A stretch of DNA of 29,131 bases from Granulosicoccus sp964435305 (GTDB taxonomy: Bacteria; Pseudomonadota; Gammaproteobacteria; Granulosicoccales; Granulosicoccaceae). Below, piece by piece: positions 13,570 to 22,716 of the stretch. The stretch lies in contig CAYSZH010000043.1 of assembly GCA_964435305.1 (NCBI GenBank), positions 1-29,131 of the forward strand, read 5' to 3'. The position numbers and the translations under genes were made by a program. Under the pieces are notes generated by a model that saw only the letters and a list, made by a program, of their open reading frames with translations, made no database searches and was not told the DNA's origin. Every line of letters starts with the position of its first letter. Position 1 is the stretch's first letter.

Positions 13570-15648
13570 ATGCGTACTCAATACAGACTTGGCATCGATG
13601 CAGGTGGAACCTTCACTGATTTTGTTTTAGCGAACAATGCCGGCCAAGTCCAACTCTATAAAGCGTTATCAACTCCTGCAGATCCAACATTGGCTATCAA
13701 GAACGGTCTTGCGCTGATTGCGGAAGACACCGGATTTGAACCTGAAGACATTGTTTCCAAATGCGATCTATGCATTAACGGAACCACCGTTGGACTCAAT
13801 GCGCTAATTCAACATAAGGGAGCAAAGACTGGGCTTATCTGCACCGCTGGCCACGAAGACTCGATCGAAATCAGATTGGGTCATAAGGAAGACGGTTATC
13901 GCTATGACCCGGAGTATCCACCAGCCGACATGCTGGTGCCACGCTATTTGCGAAAAGGCATTCGAGAGCGGGTTTTATCCGATGGCTCAATCCGAACACC
14001 AATGAACGATGGTGATGTGCGATCGGCCTGTGAAATTTTTATCAAAGAAGGTGTCGAGACAGTTGCCATTTCTTTTGTATGGTCGGTACTGGATCAATCT
14101 CACGAGTCCAGAGCCGCCGAAATCGTGCGCGAGATGATGCCAGATGCGGTGCTCACCGTCGGCTCTGAACTCTATCCTCAGGTTCGCGAATATACACGTA
14201 CGTCCACCGCTGTAACCAATGCCTACCTTGCACCTACGATGAAAAAGTATGTTGATTCAATCGATTCATACTTTCACAAACTCGGCGCAAAGTATCCTGT
14301 GCGCTATTTCCAGTCTAACGGTGGTCTAGCGATAGGCCAGGCAATGACTGATCGTTCCGTTTATGCGATTAATTCTGGGCCTGCATCTGCTCCAACTGCC
14401 GGGCTTGCCGTATCTGCCCCGTTTGAACAAAGGAATGTCATTACCTGTGACATGGGCGGCACTTCGTTCGACATTACGTTGACAAAAGGCGGTGTCACAA
14501 ACCTTAACAAGAATATTGATTTCCTAAGATACCGAATTGGGGTGCCCATGATTCAGGTTGAAACCCTGGGTGCTGGTGGAGGGTCCATCGGATGGATCGA
14601 CAACATGGGTTTATTGCAGATGGGTCCGCAAAGTGCGGGAGCCGATCCGGGTCCAGCATGCTACAGCCAAGGTGGCACACAACCCACGGTATCGGATGCC
14701 AATTTAATTCTTGGGTATTTAAATCCGGATGGGCTGGTCGGTGGTCGATTGCCCTTGGATGCAGACAAAGCTCACAAAGCAATCAAAGAGCATATTGCCA
14801 AGCCGTTAGGAATTACGGTTGAGCAGGCAGCCTTCGGCATGTACACCATCGTAAATTCCAATATGGTTAACGGAATTCGTCGCGTGTCAGTGGAGCGTGG
14901 TTACGACCCAAGGGATTTCGTATTGGTTGGTGCTGGTGGGGCGACGGCTGCCCACATTACTGCAATAGCTGAAGAGATGGGCATAAACAATATCATTTTG
15001 CCTAAATTGGCTTCCGGATTGTGCGCCTACGGTCAAATAATTTCCGATGTTAAATACAACTACATGGCAACTGCGCCATTGCGTCTGGACAATGCCAGCG
15101 CCTACAAACAGATTAATTCATTGTTCAAGAAAATTGAAAAGGAAGGCAAACAGCATTTGAAAGAGGATGGATTCGCTGCGAAGGATATCTCAGCAGAACG
15201 CAGTATTGAAATGCGCTACGTTGGTCAGGTACACGAGTGCACGGTAGAAATTGGAAATTTTGAAATAAACAAAAAATCCATAGACAAAATCAAGGAGGCA
15301 TTCCATCAGCGACATGAGCAGCTCTACACCTATTCGGAACGTCATAACACCATAGAAGTCGTGAACATAGAAAGTACCTTGTTGGGGCGGGTTAAGAAAC
15401 CAAAACAGGGCAGCATTGAAAAAGGCATGACCCCAGCCAAGGCACTCAAAGCGCATCGCAAGGCGGTTTTTTCATCTAAAGGTAAAACCGCACGCACCCC
15501 GGTATACGCAGGTGAGTTGTTTGGGGCTGGTGCAACAATTAAAGGTCCGGCAATTATTGAAGAGGAAACCACGACAATTGTTATTCAACCAGGCTGGCGT
15601 GCAAAGCTCGATGCCAGTGGTTCTTATTTCCTTAAACGTACAAGTTAG
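13570..15648 (+). CDS. hyuA: Hydantoinase A/oxoprolinase family protein (HyuA1)
   Basis: A 692-residue ATP-binding subunit of the acetate/sugar kinase-Hsp70-actin fold. Phosphate-1 loop: GIDAGGTFTDF (residues 8-18). Phosphate-2 loop: CDMGGTSFDIT in the middle. Other landmarks: INGTTVGLNAL, FQSNGG, GAGGGSIGWID and GPQSAGADPGPACY. With HyuB1 it would form an ATP-dependent cyclic amidohydrolase or a related carboxylase; the substrate is not readable. The frame is open from 13501, but ATG 13570 is chosen because AAAGGAG lies about 9 bases upstream and the fold starts at RLGIDAGG. It is only distantly similar to HyuA2, so the pair is not a recent duplication. Confidence 0.9.
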   Translation: MRTQYRLGIDAGGTFTDFVLANNAGQVQLYKALSTPADPTLAIKNGLALIAEDTGFEPEDIVSKCDLCINGTTVGLNALIQHKGAKTGLICTAGHEDSIEIRLGHKEDGYRYDPEYPPADMLVPRYLRKGIRERVLSDGSIRTPMNDGDVRSACEIFIKEGVETVAISFVWSVLDQSHESRAAEIVREMMPDAVLTVGSELYPQVREYTRTSTAVTNAYLAPTMKKYVDSIDSYFHKLGAKYPVRYFQSNGGLAIGQAMTDRSVYAINSGPASAPTAGLAVSAPFEQRNVITCDMGGTSFDITLTKGGVTNLNKNIDFLRYRIGVPMIQVETLGAGGGSIGWIDNMGLLQMGPQSAGADPGPACYSQGGTQPTVSDANLILGYLNPDGLVGGRLPLDADKAHKAIKEHIAKPLGITVEQAAFGMYTIVNSNMVNGIRRVSVERGYDPRDFVLVGAGGATAAHITAIAEEMGINNIILPKLASGLCAYGQIISDVKYNYMATAPLRLDNASAYKQINSLFKKIEKEGKQHLKEDGFAAKDISAERSIEMRYVGQVHECTVEIGNFEINKKSIDKIKEAFHQRHEQLYTYSERHNTIEVVNIESTLLGRVKKPKQGSIEKGMTPAKALKAHRKAVFSSKGKTARTPVYAGELFGAGATIKGPAIIEEETTTIVIQPGWRAKLDASGSYFLKRTS

Positions 15649-15660
15649 GGGCCGGACGAC

Positions 15661-16764
15661 ATGATGGAAATTCGTGGCATAGAAAAATGCTTTGATGGCG
15701 TGCCAGCCATTGTGGATTTTTCCATCGACATTGTCGATGACGAATACCTGACGTTGCTTGGCCCTTCCGGTTCTGGAAAATCAACCTTGTTACGTCTTAT
15801 CGCAGGGCTCGATCAACCCGACAAAGGTGAAATCACACTTAACGGTGAGCCGATAACCGGGAGGCCACCGCATATGCGTGGGCTAGGGTTTGTACAGCAG
15901 AACTATGCTCTGTTTCCGCTGTTGACCGTATTCGACAATGTTGCGTTTGGATTGCGAAACCGTCTGGTTGATCCGGTTACCGACGAAGCAGAAGTTAAAC
16001 GGCGAACCGATGCCATGCTCGAGCTCGTCGGACTTGATGATCTTGGCAAGCGTATGGTCGGTGAAATTTCCGGTGGTCAGAAGCAGCGCGTCTCACTTGC
16101 TAGAACCTTGGTAACAGAACCGCGTCTGTGTTTGCTGGATGAGCCACTCGGCGCTCTGGATGCGAATCTGCGTGAACGCATGACACTTGAACTTCGTCGG
16201 ATTAGGTCGTCACTGGGTGTCACATTCATGCACGTGACTGGTAATGAAACCGAAGCGCTGGCTATGGGCGATCGGATGATTGTTTTGGAAGAGGGTAAGG
16301 CCATTCAAATTGATGAGCCTGGAACAATATTTTCGAAACCGGCAACGGTTGGGGTTGCTCGTTATGTGAATAACTACAACATACTTGAGGGAAAGGTTTC
16401 AGAAAATCAATTTAACTATGGTGGCAATGCATTTGATCTGCCGTTTAGCGCGGCTGAAGCATTTCACTATGCCATACGGTTTGATCAAGTAACGATAAGT
16501 GAGCCTGGCACCGAAATTGGCGTGGGGAAAACAATGTTTAATTCGGAGTTTTTAGCGAGCGAATTTATGGGTTCGCACGTTATTTATTTTTTCTCGAAAC
16601 CTGATGGGGGTGTCTTTGAAGTCGAACGACATTTGAGTCGTGAAGAACCTGTTGATTACCAAAAAGGCCAGCGATTGGATCTTAGCTGGCCGGTACAGCA
16701 GGTTCTATTGTATGACGCCGAAGGGTTCTTACTGAATTCGGCTACGAAGGGAGGTAGACATTGA
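15661..16764 (+). CDS. ABC transporter ATP-binding protein, PotA-like, with substituted H-loop
   Basis: A 367-residue ATPase of the polyamine/sulfate/iron (PotA, CysA, FbpC) group with a C-terminal regulatory TOBE-type domain. Walker A GPSGSGKS (34-41), Q-loop VQQNYALFP, signature ISGGQ (136-140) and Walker B LLDEP (158-162) are present. The switch histidine is not: where relatives read VTHxQ, this reads VTGNE, with Gly194 (codon GGT). ATP turnover may therefore depend on pairing with the second ATPase of the cluster (21497-22600), which keeps the His. ATG 15661 or 15664 may be the start. The stop overlaps the TTG start of the permease gene. Confidence 0.92.
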   Translation: MMEIRGIEKCFDGVPAIVDFSIDIVDDEYLTLLGPSGSGKSTLLRLIAGLDQPDKGEITLNGEPITGRPPHMRGLGFVQQNYALFPLLTVFDNVAFGLRNRLVDPVTDEAEVKRRTDAMLELVGLDDLGKRMVGEISGGQKQRVSLARTLVTEPRLCLLDEPLGALDANLRERMTLELRRIRSSLGVTFMHVTGNETEALAMGDRMIVLEEGKAIQIDEPGTIFSKPATVGVARYVNNYNILEGKVSENQFNYGGNAFDLPFSAAEAFHYAIRFDQVTISEPGTEIGVGKTMFNSEFLASEFMGSHVIYFFSKPDGGVFEVERHLSREEPVDYQKGQRLDLSWPVQQVLLYDAEGFLLNSATKGGRH

Positions 16765-17651
16765 GCGGCGCTAACCCGACAGCGAGCGGGCATTCTCGCG
16801 GGTTTTGGCAGCGACACGGGCACTTTGTACTTCTGACGCCGGGAGTGTTGTGGATGCTCGTGTTTCTGGTTGTACCGCTACTGATGATGGTTTATGTCAG
16901 TTTCTGGACTCAGACTACCTTTGCCATTAACTCAGAACTCACGACCAAATCGTGGGTCAACTTCTTTTCATCCGAAACCTATTTTGGTGCGCTACTCCGA
17001 ACGTTACGTTTATGGTTAACCGTATTATTTCTGACATTTATAGTCGGCTATCCCGCAGCGCTTTTTATCGGGCAGTTTGTTCGTAACAAAACGCTGCAGA
17101 CCGTATTACTGGTGACCTGTGTTATCCCTTTCTGGACGTCGTTTCTTATTCGCGTGCTGGCCTGGCGCCCCATGTTAGGTAAAGAGGGCGCTATTAATAT
17201 CGTATTGCAAAAGTTTGGACTAATCAGCGAACCGATCGAAGTGTTGTTGTTCACCGAACTTTCTGTGGTGATTGGCATGCTGCAAATCTATGTGGTTTTC
17301 ATGGTTGGCCCAATTGCGTTCATGTTGGCACGAATCGACGGCAGCTTACTGGAGGCGGCACGTGATCTGGGTGCATCACCGGGTATGATCTTTCGAAAAA
17401 TCATTTTTCCGTTAAGTTTGCCCGGGGTCGTTGTTGGTGCGATATTCGTCTCTGTCATGGTGCTGGGAGAGTTTGCTACCGCCTCTGCATTGTCCGGTCG
17501 AAAAGTCAATTTGCTTGGCAATATCATTGTGACGCAGGTTGGCTCCCTGAAATGGGCCTTTGCTGCAGTGATTGGTGTTGTGCTGACCGTGGTTATGGCT
17601 TTCGTCATTACTGGGTTGTTGCGCATCGTCAATTTGCGTAAAGAGCTGTAG
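16761..17651 (+). CDS. ABC transporter permease, PotB-like
   Basis: A 296-residue inner-membrane protein with about six membrane segments, the first at roughly residues 25-50 (FVLLTPGVLWMLVFLVVPLL). The cytoplasmic EAA loop EAARDLGASPGMIFRKIIFPLSLPG binds the ATPase. It starts with TTG, supported by GGGAGG six bases upstream and a TTGA overlap with the stop of the ATPase gene. It pairs with the next permease as a heterodimer, as PotB does with PotC. Confidence 0.92.
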   Translation: MSGANPTASGHSRGFWQRHGHFVLLTPGVLWMLVFLVVPLLMMVYVSFWTQTTFAINSELTTKSWVNFFSSETYFGALLRTLRLWLTVLFLTFIVGYPAALFIGQFVRNKTLQTVLLVTCVIPFWTSFLIRVLAWRPMLGKEGAINIVLQKFGLISEPIEVLLFTELSVVIGMLQIYVVFMVGPIAFMLARIDGSLLEAARDLGASPGMIFRKIIFPLSLPGVVVGAIFVSVMVLGEFATASALSGRKVNLLGNIIVTQVGSLKWAFAAVIGVVLTVVMAFVITGLLRIVNLRKEL

Positions 17652-17660
17652 GGGTACGCC

Positions 17661-18518
17661 ATGCATCAATTAAAAGGTTTACGTTGGTTGCTGGCTGCAT
17701 ATACGTTCTTGTTTGTTGCGTTTCTGTATGGCCCATTCATTGTCATGGGTATTATCAGTTTTCAGCAAGGGCCCGAAGGAGGGCCACAGTTTCCTATCAT
17801 TGAATGGTCAACATTCTGGTATCAGCATGTTCTTGGAATGGCACCGCCATCGCGTGTTGCACCACTACCCATAGCAACGGCACTCACACGCTCACTTACA
17901 CTTGCGTTTGCCACCATGGTTATTTCAACTGTTTTGGGCACATTAACAGCACAGGCGTTTCGCCGACAATTCAAAGGGTCCGGTTTTGTTTTTTATCTTG
18001 TCGTACTCGGCATGATGGTACCTGGAGTGTTGCTGGGTCTTGGCATGACACTGGTGGCCGATCAGCTGGACATAGATCGTCATTGGTGGGGTACGGCATT
18101 TGTTTTACATGTGGTGTACACCTATCCATTTGCGTTTCTAGTCATGCTGGCCATTTTTAATCGATTCGATAAGTCAGTTGAAGAAGCGGCATGGGTGCTT
18201 GGGGTGCCACCGGGACGGACGTTTCGCAAAATTACCTTTCCTATGATATTCCCAGGTGTTTTGTCAGCAATGCTATTCGCTTTTACGCTGAGCTACGATG
18301 AATTTCCGCGCACGCTTTTTACTGCCGGATCGGATGTCACGATGCCACTGGCAATCTATGGGACTTTTTCAGTTGAAATTCACCCGAACCTGTTTGCGTT
18401 TGGAGTGTTAACCACGCTGTTTTCGTTTGCCCTGCTTAGTATTTACGCCATTTTGATGGCTGCATCGACTCGCAAAACACGCGTCAGCGCTTCCGGCATA
18501 CAGGAGGATGTTGAATGA
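17661..18518 (+). CDS. ABC transporter permease, PotC-like
   Basis: A 285-residue inner-membrane protein with about six membrane segments and an EAA loop (EEAAWVLGVPPGRTFRKITFPMIFPG). Ribosome site GGGGT lies just before the ATG. Its stop overlaps the start of the SDR gene (ATGA). Together with the PotB-like permease, the ATPases and the Tat-exported binding protein it forms a complete importer of the polyamine/opine type, probably bringing in the compound that the hyu enzymes degrade. Confidence 0.92.
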   Translation: MHQLKGLRWLLAAYTFLFVAFLYGPFIVMGIISFQQGPEGGPQFPIIEWSTFWYQHVLGMAPPSRVAPLPIATALTRSLTLAFATMVISTVLGTLTAQAFRRQFKGSGFVFYLVVLGMMVPGVLLGLGMTLVADQLDIDRHWWGTAFVLHVVYTYPFAFLVMLAIFNRFDKSVEEAAWVLGVPPGRTFRKITFPMIFPGVLSAMLFAFTLSYDEFPRTLFTAGSDVTMPLAIYGTFSVEIHPNLFAFGVLTTLFSFALLSIYAILMAASTRKTRVSASGIQEDVE

Positions 18519-19261
18519 GTCGCCTGGAAGAACATCGCGCCATTGTTACCGGTGCCGGCAACGGTATAGGAAGGGCCATTGCTAAGCGCTTGGCAGCAGA
18601 AGGCGCAAGGGTTGTTGTCAACGATCTATCCGGCCGCGCGGCCCAGGTAACGGCCGATGCCATTAATCAAAGTGGTGGCACTGCCGTTTCGGTAGAAGGT
18701 GATATTTCAACAGAGGCCGGTGTTGAGGCTAACTTTTCGTTGTGTGAAAAACACTGGGGACATTGCACCTTATTGGTTAACAACGCTGGCATTGTTCAAC
18801 AGTTACGATTTAGTGACATGAATACTGAGGACTTTGATCGAATGGTGGCTGTGCATCTGCGTGGTTGCTTTCTGGGGTGTCGACGTGCGATGGATGCAAT
18901 GTTGGATGCGAAAAGTGGCGTGATCGTCAATATCGCATCCCAGCTTGGCCAAATCGGTGGTGTCGAACTGGTGCATTACTCTGCAGCTAAGGCCGGCATC
19001 ATCGGCTTAACCAAAGCGCTGTCCCGTGAAGTCAGCAGTGAAGGTGTTCGAGTGAACGCGGTCGCACCCGGACCGATTAATACCGATCTTGTGATGTCAT
19101 TATCTGAAGGCTGGCGTAATGCCAAAGCGGATGAATTGCCACTGGGTCGGTTTGGAGAACCGGAGGAAGTCGCTGCAACCGTTGCCTTTTTGGCTTCAAG
19201 TGATGCTTCTAACTATGTCGGACAAACACTTGGGCCAAATTCAGGTGATGTGATGCTTTAG
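18515..19261 (+). CDS. SDR family oxidoreductase (first)
   Basis: A 248-residue classical short-chain dehydrogenase. NAD-binding TGAGNGIG (12-19), structural NNAG (89-92), catalytic Ser142, Tyr155 and Lys159 (YSAAK), and PGPINTD at the substrate loop. An Asp near residue 37 after the second strand suggests NAD(H) rather than NADP(H). GGAGG lies a short distance before the ATG, which overlaps the permease stop by 4 bp, placing it firmly in the operon. It could oxidise a hydroxyl made during catabolism of the imported compound; the real substrate is unknown. A FabG role is unlikely in this context. Confidence 0.9.
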   Translation: MSRLEEHRAIVTGAGNGIGRAIAKRLAAEGARVVVNDLSGRAAQVTADAINQSGGTAVSVEGDISTEAGVEANFSLCEKHWGHCTLLVNNAGIVQQLRFSDMNTEDFDRMVAVHLRGCFLGCRRAMDAMLDAKSGVIVNIASQLGQIGGVELVHYSAAKAGIIGLTKALSREVSSEGVRVNAVAPGPINTDLVMSLSEGWRNAKADELPLGRFGEPEEVAATVAFLASSDASNYVGQTLGPNSGDVML

Positions 19262-19379
19262 TTGGATAACAGATTGAACAACGTCAAGTGCGTGGCTTTA
19301 TCTAAGGTTGCATTAATTCTGTACGGTTTAATAACTTAGTCGATTGTAGTTCGTGAGATAAGTAGCAGGAGCGATAAAG

Positions 19380-20138
19380 ATGACAGATAAAACTGTGATG
19401 ATAACCGGAGCTGGTATTGGTATAGGCCGCGCCACGGCAAAAGCTTTCGGTCAGGCTGGTTTTCGCGTCGTTGTGACCGATGTGCTCGAAACAGAAGGTG
19501 CCGCCGTTGCAAAAGAGGTAATCGATGCAGGTGGTAACGCGGAGTTTCATCTCTTAGATGTGACATCAACCACGGCTGCAAATAGTGTAGTCAGTGACAT
19601 TGAGAAGCGGTTTGGAAAACTCGACGTTGTGGTTGCCAATGCTGGCATCGCGCGCAAGGTGGCTCTGGATGATCTCTCGGATGAGCATTGGGACAACGTC
19701 ATGGACGTTGATCTTAAAGGTATGCTTCGCGTGATTCGTCCGGCATCAAAAAAAATGCGTGAGTCAGGCAGCGGAGCAATTGTCTGTTTGTCATCAATTA
19801 TGGGTGTTGCGTACGGCTGGGATCAGCATGTCCATTACTCAGCCGCCAAAGCAGGCGTTGTTGGTCTTGTGCGAGGACTAGCAGTGGAGCTTGCTTCATC
19901 GGGTGTACGGGTCAATGGCATTGCACCCGGTTACATCCGCACCGCACAGCTACTTTCCGAAGAACATTCATTAGGACAGTCTGGCCTGGCGGAAGCCGAG
20001 TCATTCATTCCGATGGGGCGCGTAGGTGAACCAGAAGATATAGCCGACGTGATTGTATTCCTGGCTTCAGACTCTGCTCGGTATTTAACCGGTCAGGTTG
20101 TTCCTGTCGACGGGGGGTTATTGGTTGGGCGTTATTAA
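19380..20138 (+). CDS. SDR family oxidoreductase (second)
   Basis: A 252-residue classical short-chain dehydrogenase. Glycine motif TGAGIGIG (9-16), ANAG (86-89), active-site Ser138/139, Tyr153 and Lys157 (YSAAK), and PVDGG near the C-terminus. Asp34 after the second strand again suggests NAD(H). AGGAG lies about 8 bases before the ATG. It is separated from the first SDR by 118 bp and clearly diverged from it, so it probably acts on a different intermediate. The gap may hold an internal promoter, but none was convincing. Confidence 0.9.
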   Translation: MTDKTVMITGAGIGIGRATAKAFGQAGFRVVVTDVLETEGAAVAKEVIDAGGNAEFHLLDVTSTTAANSVVSDIEKRFGKLDVVVANAGIARKVALDDLSDEHWDNVMDVDLKGMLRVIRPASKKMRESGSGAIVCLSSIMGVAYGWDQHVHYSAAKAGVVGLVRGLAVELASSGVRVNGIAPGYIRTAQLLSEEHSLGQSGLAEAESFIPMGRVGEPEDIADVIVFLASDSARYLTGQVVPVDGGLLVGRY

Positions 20139-20200
20139 ATGATCCGATCAGAGAACGTGAGATGAGGTACTAACAAAAGCAGTTTAATCAGGAGTCTTAA

Positions 20201-21418
20201 ATGAGTAAATACATAAGTAATAGCAGGCGCCGATTTATGGCGCAATCCAGTGCGCTCGCAGCCGCGGGTTTCATGATGCGTCCTAACCTGTCGTTTGCAG
20301 CAGGCGATGTGGCCAGTCAAGAGCTTCGCACGGTAGGTTTGTCTGTAACCGTACAGGAACGCATACTGAATGAGTTCAAGGCCGTATCCGGTGTTAAAGC
20401 GGTAAACGGAAAAGCTGATATTTTTCCTAACACGCAAACTGAGTTGTTGTCAGGTTCTGATGCCTACGATGTCTGGGAAACCATCGGCGAAAGACTGCCG
20501 GCAATGACGCAAACCAAAACCATCAAGCCAATTGCAACGTCGGATTTGTCGAACTGGGGAAATATCAGACCGATTTTCACCGACACCGACCCTCGCATGG
20601 AAGCTCGTGCACAGATATCCGGACAGATCTGGGCTGACGATGGCAAGTCTGAGCTGTGGATGGTGCCGACAGTGTACAACTTCGACTCCATCGGCTATCG
20701 ACCCGATCTAGTCAGTGCCGAGGAAGCCAATACCTGGACATCGCTGTTTGACCCCAAGTTCAAAGGTAAGACTGGGCTTAATGTCGATCCGTTAATTGCA
20801 TTCGGTCAGGCAATACTTGCGATGAATTCCTTGGGATTACTGGAAGTTCCAAATCCGGGTAATCCGAACGAAGAAGAAATTAATGAGGCAGCCAAATTCC
20901 TTATAGCGAAAAAGAAAGAAGGTCAGTTCCGTGCACTCTGGGGTGATTTCGGAGAGCTAGTTAACCTGCTTGCTTCTGGCGAAATGATTTTGGCTGATGC
21001 CTGGCAGCCGGCGGTAATGGCAGTTAAAGCTCAGGGTATTGAATGTTCGTACGCTGTTCCAAAAGAAGGATATAGAGCCTGGTCGATTGGTCTTTCCATG
21101 ATCGCCAACTCACCAAACCCTGATGCGGTGAAAGCATACGCTGATTACTGGTTGTCAGGTCCGCCAGCTATAACCGTATCGGAGCAGGGCTACTACTCAC
21201 CAACAACCAACATCAAAGATGTTATGCCAGCGGATAAATATGCGTTCTGGTATGAGGGTAAACCTTGGGTTGGGGAAGGAGAGCGCGGTATCAACGAGGG
21301 TGACCTGCGTGACGGTGGTTCTCTTGAAGAGCGTGCCAAGCACGTTAGCTACTGGCATCAGTGGCCTGACAAGTATGATCACCTGATTAGCCGTTGGGAT
21401 GAATTCCTGAGTGCCTGA
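20201..21418 (+). CDS. ABC transporter substrate-binding protein, spermidine/putrescine-type, Tat-exported
   Basis: A 405-residue periplasmic binding protein of the PotD/FbpA-like class. The N-terminus has a twin-arginine signal: SRRRFMA, an Ala-rich hydrophobic stretch, and a likely cleavage near LSFAAG (about residue 35). No lipobox is seen. The late segment YWLSGPPAITVSEQGYYSPTT is like the C-terminal lobe of polyamine-type binders. AGGAG lies about 8 bases upstream of the ATG. It sits after the SDR genes rather than with the permeases, but it is the only binding protein in the cluster, so it should serve the PotB/PotC-like permeases. A strong hairpin follows the gene. Confidence 0.9.
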   Translation: MSKYISNSRRRFMAQSSALAAAGFMMRPNLSFAAGDVASQELRTVGLSVTVQERILNEFKAVSGVKAVNGKADIFPNTQTELLSGSDAYDVWETIGERLPAMTQTKTIKPIATSDLSNWGNIRPIFTDTDPRMEARAQISGQIWADDGKSELWMVPTVYNFDSIGYRPDLVSAEEANTWTSLFDPKFKGKTGLNVDPLIAFGQAILAMNSLGLLEVPNPGNPNEEEINEAAKFLIAKKKEGQFRALWGDFGELVNLLASGEMILADAWQPAVMAVKAQGIECSYAVPKEGYRAWSIGLSMIANSPNPDAVKAYADYWLSGPPAITVSEQGYYSPTTNIKDVMPADKYAFWYEGKPWVGEGERGINEGDLRDGGSLEERAKHVSYWHQWPDKYDHLISRWDEFLSA

Positions 21419-21434
21419 TATCAGTTCCATTAGT

Positions 21435-21468
21435 GAGAATGGCGGAGCTTTGTTGGCTCCGCCATCTC
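21435..21468 (+). promoter_or_regulatory. Strong intercistronic hairpin after the binding-protein gene
   Basis: ATGGCGGAGC (21439-21448) and GCTCCGCCAT (21456-21465) form a perfect 10-bp, GC-rich stem with a 7-base loop. GAG and CTC extend it by 3 bp around one bulged A. There is no T-run, so it is more likely an mRNA 3'-end protector or attenuator than a true terminator. It would keep binding-protein mRNA more abundant than the distal ATPase mRNA. Confidence 0.65.
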
Positions 21469-21496
21469 TGCAAACACGCAAGAGCTTAACCAACGC

Positions 21497-22600
21497 ATGA
21501 GCCAGTACGATTTGGAATTACTTGATCTGCGCAAAGTCTATCCGGATGGTACTGAAGCGGTGCAATCGTTCGACTTGCAGGTTGAAAAAGGAGAGTTCAT
21601 TTCCTTTGTGGGGCCGTCTGGCTGTGGCAAGACAACGTCCTTGCGCATGATCGCCGGACTCGAAGATATAACATCAGGACAGCTAAAAATCGCCGGGAAT
21701 GACTTTACCCGTGTACCACCAGAACGGCGACCAACGGCGACAATCTTCCAGAACTACGCGATTTTTCCACACATGAGTGTGTATGAAAATATTGAGTTTG
21801 GTTTAACTGTTCGCAAACTTTCGACGGCGGATAAAAAAGAGAAAGTGGGCGCTATCCTGGAGAAATTGCATCTGACAGATGTAGCGGATATGCGTGAGGG
21901 TTCACTTTCGGGTGGGCAGAGACAAAGACTCGCACTGGCTCGAGGCCTCGTTACCGAACCTGAAATTCTATTGCTGGACGAACCACTTGGAGCGCTCGAT
22001 GCAAATTTGAGAAAATCCATACAAGAAGAGCTCAAGCTATTGCAACGTTCCCTAAATATCACGTTCGTATTTGTAACGCACGCGCAGGCCGAAGCATTAT
22101 CGATGGGCGATCGGGTTGTTGTCATGAACGCTGGACGCGTCGAACAGATATCAGCACCGTATGATCTTTATACCCGACCGCGATCACCGTTTGTGGCGCG
22201 TTTTATTGGGCGTAACAAGATAATTGAGGGCACGTTGATAGCCTCTGACAGCAGCAGCGCACGTGTGAACACAAAGTTGGGTGAATTTAGTGGTACGCCA
22301 GCTACCGATTTTTCAGCGCTTGCAACAGATGCGGCGGTCATGCTGGTCATCCCGTCTGAATATGTCGACATCTTTCCAGCAGGTTCCCCGGTATCTGGAA
22401 GCCCGGGTGATTCCATTAGCGGCACTGTGTCTTTAATGGATACGGTTGGACAACTCTTATATGTATCGGTGGCGTTGGAGGATGGCAGTGAAATGCGTCT
22501 GGAAACCCATACGGAAAACCTAGCGGGTAGAAATATTGAGCCCGGCAGTGCCGTAGATTTACGCTGGAATTCGGCTAAAGCAACACTTGTTCGTAATTAG
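21497..22600 (+). CDS. ABC transporter ATP-binding protein, PotA-like (second, canonical)
   Basis: A 367-residue ATPase with all standard motifs: Walker A GPSGCGKT (39-46), Q-loop FQNYAIFP, signature LSGGQ (137-141), Walker B LLLDEP, and switch His195 in VTHAQ. A C-terminal TOBE-type domain follows. It is as long as the first ATPase of the cluster but clearly diverged. Only one permease pair and one binding protein are present, so the two ATPases probably work as a heterodimer. The ribosome site is weak; the start at ATG 21497 is supported by homology from the first residues. Confidence 0.92.
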   Translation: MSQYDLELLDLRKVYPDGTEAVQSFDLQVEKGEFISFVGPSGCGKTTSLRMIAGLEDITSGQLKIAGNDFTRVPPERRPTATIFQNYAIFPHMSVYENIEFGLTVRKLSTADKKEKVGAILEKLHLTDVADMREGSLSGGQRQRLALARGLVTEPEILLLDEPLGALDANLRKSIQEELKLLQRSLNITFVFVTHAQAEALSMGDRVVVMNAGRVEQISAPYDLYTRPRSPFVARFIGRNKIIEGTLIASDSSSARVNTKLGEFSGTPATDFSALATDAAVMLVIPSEYVDIFPAGSPVSGSPGDSISGTVSLMDTVGQLLYVSVALEDGSEMRLETHTENLAGRNIEPGSAVDLRWNSAKATLVRN

Positions 22601-22676
22601 TGTAGGGTATCGGGTAATGCAAATTGTTTATTCGAATATTGGATTTCCATAAATAACAGATTATTAAAAATGGGTT

Positions 22677-22697
22677 GCGTTCATTTTTTATGAACGC
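22677..22697 (+). promoter_or_regulatory. Perfect dyad/hairpin 19 bases upstream of hyuA2
   Basis: GCGTTCAT (22677-22684) and ATGAACGC (22690-22697) are perfect 8-bp arms around a TTTTT loop. No U-tract follows. The element sits between a possible weak promoter (TTGGAT-N17-TATTAA, about 22640-22669) and the ribosome site AAGGAA, so it could be an operator or a leader hairpin controlling hyuA2-hyuB2-amidase. Confidence 0.6.
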
Positions 22698-22716
22698 CTG
22701 AAAGTAAGGAAATAAA

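Noticed and set aside
18515..20138. The two SDR genes as a tandem duplication
   Set aside because: They share only family motifs; sequences outside these are clearly diverged, so this is not a recent duplication.
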